From: Deltaproteobacteria bacterium
GTDB lineage: Bacteria; Myxococcota_A; UBA9160; UBA4427
Reading direction: 5' to 3'
Length of the DNA stretch: 64,000 nucleotides
NCBI GenBank assembly: GCA_002719955.1
Contig: PBFW01000071.1
Coordinates: 1-64,000, forward strand
This document shows, one piece after another, positions 34,407-42,571 of this stretch (its first letter is position 1; each line of letters opens with the position of its first letter). Both the position numbers and the translations under genes were made by a program. The notes under the pieces are model-generated. The model was not told the origin of the DNA. It worked only from the letters and a program-made list of their open reading frames with translations, and did no database searches.

Positions 34407-35171
34407 TCAGGTCCGCGGCTTGCCGACGAGGACTCCACCGTCGACGACATAATCCGCACCCGTACAGAACGAGGCTTCATCGCTCGCTAGGAATACGACG
34501 ACTTCGGCGATCTCCGACGCGTCGGCCATACGACCGAGGGGGTAGCCGCCATAGGCCTCGTTGTACTGCTCGTCGCTCCATCCCCTGCGCTCGGTCATCT
34601 TCGTTTTCGTCGGGCCCGGGATCACCACGTTGACGCGAATTCCCTTGGGCCCGAGCTCGATGGCGGCGCTCTTCGAGAGACCCCGGATGCCGAATTTCGA
34701 AGCGGCGTAGGCCGACATGCCCTCCCGCCCCTCGAGGCCCTGGACAGAAGAAAAATTGATGATCGAACCACCGCCCCGGGTCTCCATCGGGCCCATCACG
34801 GCGCGGATTCCCAGGAAGGTCCCCACGAGGTTCGTGTTCACGACCTTCTGGAAGAGCGCGAGATCGGTCTTCTCGAGCGGCGCCACGCGGATCATCCCCG
34901 CGTTGTTCACGAGCACGTCGATTCGGCCGAAGGCGGCGGTCGTCTGGTCGGTGGCGGTCTTCCAGGCCTCTTCGTTCGAAACGTCGAGTTCTGCGAAAAC
35001 CGCTGAGTCGGCGCGCTCGGTGTTGAGTTGTGCGGCGAGGGCTTTGCCTTCGTCGACACGGCGATCGGCGATTGCTACCCGTGCTCCTTCGGCGACGAAG
35101 CGTCTTGCGGTGGCGGCGCCGATTCCCCGAGCCGCTCCGGTGATGATCGCGGTCTTGTCCAGAAGCCTCAT
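34407..35171 (-). CDS. Short-chain dehydrogenase/reductase, 3alpha/20beta-hydroxysteroid-dehydrogenase-like
   Basis: The gene encodes 254 aa. GAARGIG, NNAGMIR, Ser in FSSVQG and Y-A-A-S-K are all present; the FGIRGLSKSAAIELGPKGIRVN segment resembles actinobacterial 3alpha(20beta)-hydroxysteroid dehydrogenases. The start overlaps the stop of the enoyl-CoA hydratase by four bases (ATGA). Similarity to steroid enzymes is a family impression, not proof of substrate. Confidence 0.9.
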   Translation of the reverse strand: MRLLDKTAIITGAARGIGAATARRFVAEGARVAIADRRVDEGKALAAQLNTERADSAVFAELDVSNEEAWKTATDQTTAAFGRIDVLVNNAGMIRVAPLEKTDLALFQKVVNTNLVGTFLGIRAVMGPMETRGGGSIINFSSVQGLEGREGMSAYAASKFGIRGLSKSAAIELGPKGIRVNVVIPGPTKTKMTERRGWSDEQYNEAYGGYPLGRMADASEIAEVVVFLASDEASFCTGADYVVDGGVLVGKPRT

Positions 35172-35923
35172 CGGGTGATCACTCGCTCGCCGCTCACGAA
35201 GGCGTCGCGCGCGGTTTCTCCGTCACCCATGATATTGAGTTGGTAGGTGTAGCCCTGTTCCATGCGGTAGTTGCTATGCATTTCGAACACGTCGAGATGA
35301 TTGAGTGCGGCCTTCGCGAATCGTACAGCGGCGGGGGGCTTCTGGAGAATCTGTCCCGCGATCTCGCGGGCCTTCGACATCAGATCATCCGGCTCCGTGA
35401 CGTAGGCGACCGTCCCCCAGGCGTGAAGCTCGTCGGCGGTCGCCGGCTTACAGGTGAGCGACATTTCCCGTAGTTTCATCGGGGCCACGAGTTTCGCGAG
35501 ATGCGAAGCGCAGCCGAGCGCGCCGTTGTCGACTTCGGGGAGTCCGAAGCGGGCCCGGGAAGAGGCGACGATCATGTCGCAGCTCGCGACCAGGCCAATT
35601 CCGAGGCCCATGCAGAAATCATTGACAGCGGCGATGACGGGCACTCGGGTGTTGTAGACCTGATCAAAGGTCGCGTAACAGGCCTCGCCGGAGCCCAGGA
35701 GGTGATCCCAGCCCTCGACGCTCTGCATTTCCTTGATGTCGATACCCGCGTTGAAGCCCTTGCCCTCGGCGGTCAGGATCACCACTCGGACCTCGTCGTT
35801 CTCGTCGATTTCCTTGAAGGTGTCGCGGATTTTCCAGGTATCAGCGACGGTGAGGGCGTTGACGGGCGGGTGACTCATCACGATTTCGGCGACGTGATTC
35901 TCGATTTCGCATCGGATCGTCAT
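35168..35923 (-). CDS. Enoyl-CoA hydratase/isomerase (crotonase) family protein
   Basis: The gene encodes 251 aa. The crotonase fold shows GKGFNAGIDIKEM (first oxyanion-hole strand) and FCMGLGIGLVASCDMIVASSRARFGLPEVDNGALG (second oxyanion hole and active-site loop). The usual catalytic Glu pair seems to be replaced, so it may be an isomerase or hydrolase-type member. The start has an AGAGGA site. It is the first gene of a unit with the HSD-like SDR, and is divergent from a TetR regulator, which probably controls it. Confidence 0.9.
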   Translation of the reverse strand: MTIRCEIENHVAEIVMSHPPVNALTVADTWKIRDTFKEIDENDEVRVVILTAEGKGFNAGIDIKEMQSVEGWDHLLGSGEACYATFDQVYNTRVPVIAAVNDFCMGLGIGLVASCDMIVASSRARFGLPEVDNGALGCASHLAKLVAPMKLREMSLTCKPATADELHAWGTVAYVTEPDDLMSKAREIAGQILQKPPAAVRFAKAALNHLDVFEMHSNYRMEQGYTYQLNIMGDGETARDAFVSGERVITR

Positions 35924-36023
35924 GGCTGGGGTCCTCTGTTTCGGGGCGGCTGCGCGCCGTGGATCTTGCCCCGCCATATTTCCATATTTGAATATTCTGT
36001 GCAAATTAGTAAAATTAATACTG
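35924..36023. promoter_or_regulatory. AT-rich divergent promoter/operator between echA-like and TetR genes
   Basis: The 100 bases between the divergent genes turn sharply AT-rich from about 35975. An imperfect dyad AGTAAAATTAATACT (36008-36022, outer four bases pairing) reaches to the TetR start. This is the natural place for a TetR operator controlling both genes. No experimentally known motif is recognised. Confidence 0.45.
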
Positions 36024-36641
36024 ATGACCTGTTCTTCGATCAGCCGAGACGATCTCCAGCGCCGCCGAATTCTCGATGCCGCTGGGCGCTGCATTGCCAA
36101 GAGCGGCTTCAAGGGCGCGACCGTCGACGAGATCGCCTCGGCGGCCAGTCTTTCTCGCCCCCTGATCTACAAACATTTCGACGGCAAGGAAGCGTTGATC
36201 GATGCGGTGCTCGACACCACTTTTGATGAGTGGTTAGAAACCCACGCTGATTCGTCGGAAACGGGCGAGATGGATTGCCTGGCCCAGCTCGGAAGCAAGA
36301 TTCGTCGCAGCGTCCGTTTCGCGGCCGAGAGGCCGGTTCTGCAATCGATCCTGCGGCAGGATCCCCGGGTGCTCGTCGCGGGGCACGCCGCGAGCTTCAG
36401 CCGTTGTCATGAACTCTCACTCAAGCGGACGGCGGCGCTTCTCGAGGCCGGCCTCCGGGATGGGGAGGTGCGAGCGGATCTCGACCTGGCGAACGCGTCG
36501 CAGGCGGTCGAGATGGTTCTTTTCGCGCTGGTCGAGCGGGCCATTGGAATTCGCGCGGATTATCCATTCAGCGAGGACCTGATGGAGTCGTCGCTCGAGA
36601 TCCTGTTTGACGGCTTGCGGGCGCGGCCCAGTCGAGCATGA
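36024..36641 (+). CDS. TetR/AcrR-family transcriptional regulator
   Basis: The gene encodes 205 aa. The N-terminal helix-turn-helix is plain: RRRILDAAGRCIAKSGFKGATVDEIASAASLSRPLIYKHFDGKEALIDAV (about 10-60). The C-terminal ligand domain is ordinary, and its ligand is unknown. The ATG at 36024 is preferred; a longer frame would run back through the promoter. It is divergent from the enoyl-CoA hydratase/SDR unit and is likely to repress it, and perhaps the following amidohydrolase, until an acyl-CoA or related inducer binds. Confidence 0.93.
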   Translation: MTCSSISRDDLQRRRILDAAGRCIAKSGFKGATVDEIASAASLSRPLIYKHFDGKEALIDAVLDTTFDEWLETHADSSETGEMDCLAQLGSKIRRSVRFAAERPVLQSILRQDPRVLVAGHAASFSRCHELSLKRTAALLEAGLRDGEVRADLDLANASQAVEMVLFALVERAIGIRADYPFSEDLMESSLEILFDGLRARPSRA

Positions 36642-36686
36642 TCTCGACTCGTGTGCAGTACGGGACGATCGCGATTGGAGGAGAAT

Positions 36687-37898
36687 GTGGCCGAGAAGAA
36701 GGGGGCGGTGAGTTCCGCCATCATGCCGAGAATCATCAGCGTCGACGACCACGTCGTCGAGCCGGCGGATATCTGGGAATCGAGGCTACCGGCTCGATTC
36801 AAGGACGAGGGGCCGCGCATCAAGATCCTGCCCCGGGGTGCGCCGACGCTCGTCGATGGGGTCTGGATCGAGGAACCCGGTGATACCGACGAGATGGCGG
36901 CCTGGTGGCATTACGAGGACCATCGCTATCAGCTTCGCTTGATGATCGCGTGCCCCGGAATTCCGCCGGAGGAGGTGAAGCCGATCGGTGTCACCTTCGA
37001 TGACATCGCGCCGGGCTGCTGGCAGCCCAAGGCACGGATCGCGGATATGGATGAGAACCATATCGAGGCCTCGCTCTGCTTTCCAAACTACCCGCGCTTT
37101 TGCGGACAGATCTTCGCCGAGCGCAAGGACAAGGAACTCTCGAAGCTCTGTGTCGAGGCCTACAACGATTGGATGGTCGAGGAGTGGTGCGGGGATAGCG
37201 AGGGGCGCCTGATCCCGCTCTGCCTGGTTCCGCTCTGGGACGTTGAACTCGCTGCTGCAGAGGTTCGCCGCAACGCCGCCCGGGGCGTCCGTGCCGTGGC
37301 CTTTTCAGAGATCCCGGTCTGGCTGGGCCTGCCCTCGCTCCATAGCGACTATTGGGACCCCTTCATCCGTGCCTGCGAAGAGACCGGGACCGTGATCTGC
37401 ATGCATATCGGGTCGGGGACCCGGACGGTCCGGACAGGCGAGGATGCGCCGACGATCTTGTCCGCGAATATTATCGCGCTCAACAGTGCGGCTTCGCTCC
37501 TCGATTGGATCTTTTCGGGAAAGCTCGAGAAATTCCCCGGGCTGAAGCTGCTCTACGCGGAGTGTCAGATCGGTTGGATTCCGTATTTCGTGGAGCGCGC
37601 CGACGACACCTGGCAGACCCATCAATGGGCGCAGGGCGAGGATCGTCTGCCGAGGCCGCCCTCGGAATATTACCACCAGAGCATCTACAGCTGTTTTTTC
37701 AAGGACACGGTCGGTGTCGATCTGATCGAGCGAATTGGTGTCGATCAGGTGATGTACGAGACCGACTACCCGCACCAGGACGGGACCTTTCCACATACGA
37801 AGGAGGTGGCGAGCGAACTCTTCGGATCCTTGCCGCAGGAACAGGTGGACAAGATCGCGCGGACCAATGCGATCGATCTCTTCGACCTCGATCTCTGA
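36687..37898 (+). CDS. Amidohydrolase_2-type metal-dependent hydrolase
   Basis: The gene encodes 403 aa from a GTG with a GGAGG site 5 bases upstream. IISVDDHVVEP is the N-terminal metal motif, HIGSGTRTVR supplies a later His, and YETDYPHQDGTFPHT the C-terminal Asp/His. Family members decarboxylate or hydrolyse ring-derived acids. It follows TetR on the same strand by 45 bases, so the regulator and enzyme are probably one transcript. Confidence 0.9.
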   Translation: MAEKKGAVSSAIMPRIISVDDHVVEPADIWESRLPARFKDEGPRIKILPRGAPTLVDGVWIEEPGDTDEMAAWWHYEDHRYQLRLMIACPGIPPEEVKPIGVTFDDIAPGCWQPKARIADMDENHIEASLCFPNYPRFCGQIFAERKDKELSKLCVEAYNDWMVEEWCGDSEGRLIPLCLVPLWDVELAAAEVRRNAARGVRAVAFSEIPVWLGLPSLHSDYWDPFIRACEETGTVICMHIGSGTRTVRTGEDAPTILSANIIALNSAASLLDWIFSGKLEKFPGLKLLYAECQIGWIPYFVERADDTWQTHQWAQGEDRLPRPPSEYYHQSIYSCFFKDTVGVDLIERIGVDQVMYETDYPHQDGTFPHTKEVASELFGSLPQEQVDKIARTNAIDLFDLDL

Positions 37899-38117
37899 CG
37901 CGGGTCCGCGCGGCTGACCCGACCGCTACGACAATATCAGGACTGCCGCCAGAACCGCGTTTCGACCGAAAGATCCCGGTCACGGACCCGAGGACGAGGT
38001 CGCTCCCTGCGGCCCGTGTAGCTTCTGGTCTAGAAGACGGGATGCGGAAGCGGGCAGCCCTGTTCTAGCCTAGGGCCGCCGGACCCCAGTCGATCATTTC
38101 GCACGAGGAATCGAAGC

Positions 38118-39083
38118 ATGTCACGAGCCCACACTCCCGCCGACCTCATCCCCGCTCTATCTCTTCAGCCTGCCAATTTTTCCGCAGAGGATCCGGGCGT
38201 GGGCGGCTGGCGGCATCTCCTCGATCAGGGAACGGGTGCGGACAAGGCGGGCATCGACCGGCTGGTCGTCTCCGACCACGTGATCCTGGGCGAGAATCTC
38301 GAGGTCTACGGCGATCCAAAGGCCGGCGGAATGGAGGGGGGCGTACAGCCGACGGGGCCGGATGGTCATTGGCTCGATCCGCTCACCGTGATTGCGATGT
38401 GGGCGGCACGCACGACTCACGCGCGTTTCTTGACGGCCATCCTGATCGCCCCGCTTCGCCGTCCAGCGACCCTGGCCAAACAACTCGCGACGATCGACGT
38501 CCTCTCCGAGGGGCGGCTCGATATCGGCGTTGGTGTCGGATGGCAGCGTGAGGAATACGAAGCCAATGGTGTCGAGTACGCCGGACGCGGACGCCTCCTC
38601 GACGAGACCCTCGAGATCTGCCAAGCGTTGTGGACGCAACAGGCCGCCGCCTTCCATTCGGATCGGGTCCAGTTCGAGAAGATTCATCTGAACCCGAAAC
38701 CACTGATCCCCACCGGCGTACCGCTCTGGATCAGCGGCACACTGAACAAGAATGTTCTGCGGCGCATCGCCCGCTTTGGTAGCGGCTGGATTCCGTGGGG
38801 TCCCGATGCGATGGATCCCATTGGCGGTATAGCGAAGATCGCCGAGGTCATGGAGAAGGCCGGTCGCGACATGAAGGGTTTTCAGACGACGAGCTATCTG
38901 CAGATCGCCGAAGAGGGTGGCAAGATCGACGCCGCGAAGACGATGGCGCTCGTGGGACCGATGGCGGAGGCCGGAGTGACAGATTTTCGCGTGACGCTGA
39001 ATCTTCCGAAGGAGGAAGCTGCGGTCGAAGCATTTCTTTCGCCCCTCGTCGAGGCCTTTCGCAAAGAAGCCGGGCGCACTTGA
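38118..39083 (+). CDS. F420-dependent LLM-class oxidoreductase
   Basis: The gene encodes 321 aa. The pattern is the TIGR-type F420-LLM: HWLDPLTVIAMWAARTTHARFLTAILIAPLRRP, then LDIGVGVGWQREEYEANGVEYAGRGRLLDETLEICQALW, which is the F420-LLM consensus for the WQREEF loop, and MAEAGVTDFRVTL at the end. It reduces or oxidises with F420. It is the third LLM in the window; the others are at 3014 and 13023. It has its own promoter region (220-base gap upstream). Confidence 0.9.
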   Translation: MSRAHTPADLIPALSLQPANFSAEDPGVGGWRHLLDQGTGADKAGIDRLVVSDHVILGENLEVYGDPKAGGMEGGVQPTGPDGHWLDPLTVIAMWAARTTHARFLTAILIAPLRRPATLAKQLATIDVLSEGRLDIGVGVGWQREEYEANGVEYAGRGRLLDETLEICQALWTQQAAAFHSDRVQFEKIHLNPKPLIPTGVPLWISGTLNKNVLRRIARFGSGWIPWGPDAMDPIGGIAKIAEVMEKAGRDMKGFQTTSYLQIAEEGGKIDAAKTMALVGPMAEAGVTDFRVTLNLPKEEAAVEAFLSPLVEAFRKEAGRT

Positions 39084-39119
39084 TCTGAGACGCCTAGCGT
39101 ATCGCCAGGCTGATTGGAT

Positions 39120-39620
39120 TCAGCGGATCTCGAGAATTTTCAGGGTACGCTGGCCGCGCGGTGTGTGAACCGTCCCTTCGTCTCCCTTGCCCAGGCCTAG
39201 GAGCGTCCGGCCGAGGGGCGAGGCCGGCGTCAGTGTCCGAATTCGCTCGCTCGAGTCCTCGAGTTCCAGTCCCCCCGCGCCGGGTACGAGGAACCAGGTT
39301 TCCCGGGTCGTTACGTCTACTGCGTCGTCCTGGCTCGCAATGAGGACGAGCGCGCTGACAGCAATGGAGTCGCCGGGCTCGAAGTCTCGGAGCTCGAGAC
39401 GCGTGAGGGCGGTCAGGGTTCGTCGCAGGTCGGTGACGCGCTCCGCCAATCCACGAGCGAGATAGCCCTGCTCGGTCGCCCGTGTGTCCTTGGCATGCTC
39501 CGCGCGACTCTCTTCATGGGTCGCCCCCTCCTGCGTATCTCTTTGCCGCCTTTCGAGGGATTCGAGATCGGCTGTGACCTGATCGCATAGCACCTCGAGC
39601 AATTCGGCTTTGTCGATCAT
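39120..39620 (-). CDS. GreA/GreB-family transcript-cleavage factor-like protein
   Basis: The gene encodes 166 aa. The N-terminal half is a coiled coil (residues about 1-75, ending in AERVTDLRRTLTALTRLE). The C-terminal FKBP-like domain carries TPASPLGRTLLGLGKGDEGTV, the hallmark of GreA/GreB C-terminal domains. The coiled-coil tip acidic pair of true GreA (needed for RNA cleavage) is not obvious, so it could be a Gre-like or Rnk-like RNA-polymerase-binding protein. It stands alone, convergent with the LLM gene. Confidence 0.75.
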   Translation of the reverse strand: MIDKAELLEVLCDQVTADLESLERRQRDTQEGATHEESRAEHAKDTRATEQGYLARGLAERVTDLRRTLTALTRLELRDFEPGDSIAVSALVLIASQDDAVDVTTRETWFLVPGAGGLELEDSSERIRTLTPASPLGRTLLGLGKGDEGTVHTPRGQRTLKILEIR

Positions 39621-39748
39621 CTCTCCGCTCGCATCGTGTCCTTCGATGCCTCGCTGGTCCGGGCGAGGCGCCTTGGATATCGTCGCGGCCGACGGCGGCC
39701 GGGGCCCTTCGGGCCGCTTCGCAGACTCATTTCAGAAGGACTCTCGTC

Positions 39749-40366
39749 ATGAAGCTCCATCATATTCCCGGTTCCCGTTCCTGCCGAGTTCGCTGGCTTC
39801 TTGAGGAGCTGGGAATCGAATACGAACTGGACCAGAAAACACTCGGAGACGGCTCGCTGCGCAGCGAGGCGTACCTTGCGAAGAATCCCAATGGGAAGGT
39901 GCCGACCCTCGAGGACGAGGGCGTCGTCTTCCACGAATCCGGGGCGATCGTACAATATCTTCTGGAGCGCTATGGCGAGGGCCGCCTTGCTCCCGCCGTC
40001 GGGACGCAGTCACGACCGATCTTTCTGCAGTGGCTCCACTGGGCCGAAGCCACGCTGATGCCGCCGATGGGCGCCATCATGGCGAATCGATTCGTACTCA
40101 AGGGAGAGGATCGAAGCGAGGCCGCGCTCAGCGTAGGGCGGCGGCAATTCGCGAACGCGCTGCGCATCCTGGGAGAGGCCGTCGACGGAAAACAATTCCT
40201 GGTCGACGACGCGTTCAGCGCTGCGGACATCATGGCGGGCTACAGCCTCTCGCTCGCAAGGGGAGTTGGCGAGTTGCCCGAAGAACCGAAATCCCTCGCC
40301 ACTTGGCTCGAGGGGCTCGCGTCGCGTCCGGCGTATCAGCGTTCCTTCGAGGGCGGTTTCGGCTGA
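39749..40366 (+). CDS. Glutathione S-transferase
   Basis: The gene encodes 205 aa. The thioredoxin-like N-domain has SRSCRVRWLLEELGIEYEL (Ser11 or so as the likely glutathione-activating residue), NPNGKVPTLEDEG (the cis-Pro) and ESGAIVQYLLERYG (the glutathione gamma-glutamyl contact). An all-helical C-domain follows. It conjugates or isomerises electrophiles with glutathione, or serves as a reductase. It is followed by a second GST on the opposite strand. Confidence 0.93.
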   Translation: MKLHHIPGSRSCRVRWLLEELGIEYELDQKTLGDGSLRSEAYLAKNPNGKVPTLEDEGVVFHESGAIVQYLLERYGEGRLAPAVGTQSRPIFLQWLHWAEATLMPPMGAIMANRFVLKGEDRSEAALSVGRRQFANALRILGEAVDGKQFLVDDAFSAADIMAGYSLSLARGVGELPEEPKSLATWLEGLASRPAYQRSFEGGFG

Positions 40367-40395
40367 ATCCCGAATCGATCGATCCCCCCTGGCTT

Positions 40396-41085
40396 CTAGG
40401 GCTTGGGCCCGAAGAGATTTCTCTTGGCTTCGTCATCGAGGCCCCCATCCATCCCCTCGACCAGGTCCAATCCCGCTTCGAGCCCCCGCGCGAAGGCGGG
40501 TCGCGCGTGGAGTTCTTCGAACCAGCGCCGCAGATCTGGCAGATCATCGAGGGTCTGCGCGTGGTGGTCGCGCAGATGAACCCAGGGCCAGCACAGGATG
40601 TCGGCCATCGAAAATTCTTCGGCGAGGTAGGGGCGGTCGCGAAGTCGCTTGTCGAGGACCTCATAGAGCCGTCTCGCCTCTCGGGTGTAGCGGTCGATCG
40701 CGTAGTCGATCGGGTTGGGCGCGTAGTTTCGGAAGTGGCCGGCCTGACCGCACATGGGTCCCTGGTTCGCCATCTGCCAATGCATCCATTCCATCGCCTG
40801 GACGCGCCGTCGCGTGTCGCTGGGCAGCAGCCGACCGGTCTTGTCTGCGAGGTATTGCAGGATTGCGCCCGATTCGAAGACCGAGATCGGTTCACCGCCG
40901 TCGGTCGGGTTCCGATCGACGATCGCGGGCATCCGGTTGTTCGGGCTGATCGCGAGGAAGGCGGGTTCGAATTGCTCGCCGCGGGCGATATTGCAGCCGA
41001 CGATGCGGTAGGGCAGTTCGAGTTCTTCGAGCGCGATGCTGACCTTCCAGCCGTTCGGGGTCGGGAAATAGTGGAGGTCGATCAT
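40396..41085 (-). CDS. Glutathione S-transferase, YfcG/Ure2-like
   Basis: The gene encodes 229 aa. LHYFPTPNGWKVSIALEELELPY, NNRMPAIVDRN and ESGAILQYLADKTGRLLP mark a Nu/YfcG-like disulfide-reductase GST, with the characteristic T-P-N-G-x-K motif. The helical C-domain is typical (WMHWQMANQGPMCGQAGHF). It is convergent with the other GST, and divergent from the acyl-CoA dehydrogenase pair. Confidence 0.93.
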   Translation of the reverse strand: MIDLHYFPTPNGWKVSIALEELELPYRIVGCNIARGEQFEPAFLAISPNNRMPAIVDRNPTDGGEPISVFESGAILQYLADKTGRLLPSDTRRRVQAMEWMHWQMANQGPMCGQAGHFRNYAPNPIDYAIDRYTREARRLYEVLDKRLRDRPYLAEEFSMADILCWPWVHLRDHHAQTLDDLPDLRRWFEELHARPAFARGLEAGLDLVEGMDGGLDDEAKRNLFGPKP

Positions 41086-41490
41086 TGCGCGAGGATATCA
41101 TTGCGCGTGGTCAACCGGTGCGGACTCGACGGGTGGTTTTGTGGAATCGACCGAATCGACTCGGTTTCTTGATCACGAGTGAGAAATATTGTTATCGGTG
41201 GTGCGTGAGGAGGCGGCCAGGGGCGGCACGGGCGCTCGAGCGGTCCCATTTCAGCTCGGAATCGCTAAGATGCCGCCGGCCCGCCGGCGCCTCCGCGCCG
41301 TCTTCGGCCTTCTCCGGTCGAGCACTGGAATGGGCGCGTCCGGAGCTTTTCCCAGCCCAGACTCCCACGCTGCGGCGGTTGCGCCGTGGGGGTGTGGTGT
41401 TGGATCCACCCATCGATTTCGCGCCGGACGCGGATCGCGCGAGGAATCAGGGACAAACGTTCGCACTGCGGACACGGCCCGGGAGTAAAG
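41086..41490. other. Divergent promoter region before the acyl-CoA dehydrogenase pair
   Basis: The 405 bases contain no recognisable gene; frames here are GC-rich shadows. An AT-rich patch around 41170-41200 could hold promoters. Nothing more specific can be supported. Confidence 0.35.
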
Positions 41491-42570
41491 ATGGATTTTG
41501 GATTGAGTGAAGAGCAGGAGATGCTCCAGGAGACGATTCGGGGATTCGCGCAGAACGAATGCCCGACCACGCGTCTGCGCGAACTCTTCGACGAGGGGGA
41601 GGGCCATGATCCCACGCTCTGGTCGGCGTTGGCCGAGATGGGTGTGGCCGGTCTGATCGTGCCCGAGGAGCAGGGTGGCGCTGGAATGGAGCTGCTCGAT
41701 CTGGCCCTGGTGGCCGAGGTGCTCGGGGAGTTCGCGATGCCCGGCCCCTTCTTGGCTCATTCCCTGGCGGTGCAAGGCGTAATGCTGCGCGGCAGTCAGG
41801 CGCAGCGCGAGGCCCTCTTGCCGGCCCTCGCCGGGGGTGATCAGATCGCGACCGTCGCGTTCCAGGAGAGCGACACCGCTTGGGCGCCTGCGGACTGGAC
41901 GGCGAAGCTCGATGGCGATCGCCTCTCGGGCGTCAAGACGGCGGTCTCTCATGCGACGTTGGCCGATCGGATCCTCGTCGGCGTTCAGGATGATGAACTC
42001 GTCTGGGTCGACGCGAAGGCGCAGGGCGTTCGGATCGAGTCGGTGGACGGCATCGACCGGACCCGTCCGCTTGCGACGATCACTTTTACCGGCGCGCCGG
42101 CGGAGCGACTCGAGGGCGGTTCTGGAACCGCGCAGCAGTTGCTCGACGCGAGCGCCGTATTGCTGGCGGCGGACGCCTTCGGCGCCGCTTCGAAGCTGAT
42201 CGATCTCGATGTTGCCTACGCGCTCGACCGGGAACAATTTGGCCAGCCGATCGCGCAGTTCCAGGCGATCAAACACACGATCGCGCGGCTGGCCACGGAG
42301 ATCGAACCCACCCGCGCACTCTGGTGGTACGCGGCGCACGCGCTCGATCACCTGCCGGACGAAGCTCCGCGCGCCGCGTCCGTGGCGAAGGCCCATATCA
42401 CGGATCGCGCGATGAACGCCGCCCGGCAATCGGTCGAACTCCACGGTGGTTACGGTTTCACCTGGGAATGCGAAGTGCAGATGTGGTTCAAGCGGATCAT
42501 GTTCGATCGAGTCATGCTCGGGACGCCCGACCAGCACCGCGAACGAACCGCCGAAATCGGAGGCTACTGA
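41491..42570 (+). CDS. Acyl-CoA dehydrogenase, subunit of a probable heteromeric enzyme
   Basis: The gene encodes 359 aa. LSEEQEMLQETIRGFAQNE and EMGVAGLIVPEEQGGAGMELLDLALVAEVLGE form the N-terminal domain. REQFGQPIAQFQAIKH is the FAD-contacting R-x-x-F-G motif, and VELHGGYGFTWECEVQMWFKR the C-terminal helix. The central FAD-binding strand motif (FAL/TEP-type) is much reduced. It starts one base after the partner's upstream edge: the next gene starts two bases past this stop. Pairs like this form alpha2beta2 dehydrogenases, as with the actinobacterial steroid side-chain FadE pairs. It has a GGGAG ribosome site. Confidence 0.92.
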   Translation: MDFGLSEEQEMLQETIRGFAQNECPTTRLRELFDEGEGHDPTLWSALAEMGVAGLIVPEEQGGAGMELLDLALVAEVLGEFAMPGPFLAHSLAVQGVMLRGSQAQREALLPALAGGDQIATVAFQESDTAWAPADWTAKLDGDRLSGVKTAVSHATLADRILVGVQDDELVWVDAKAQGVRIESVDGIDRTRPLATITFTGAPAERLEGGSGTAQQLLDASAVLLAADAFGAASKLIDLDVAYALDREQFGQPIAQFQAIKHTIARLATEIEPTRALWWYAAHALDHLPDEAPRAASVAKAHITDRAMNAARQSVELHGGYGFTWECEVQMWFKRIMFDRVMLGTPDQHRERTAEIGGY

Positions 42571-42571
42571 G

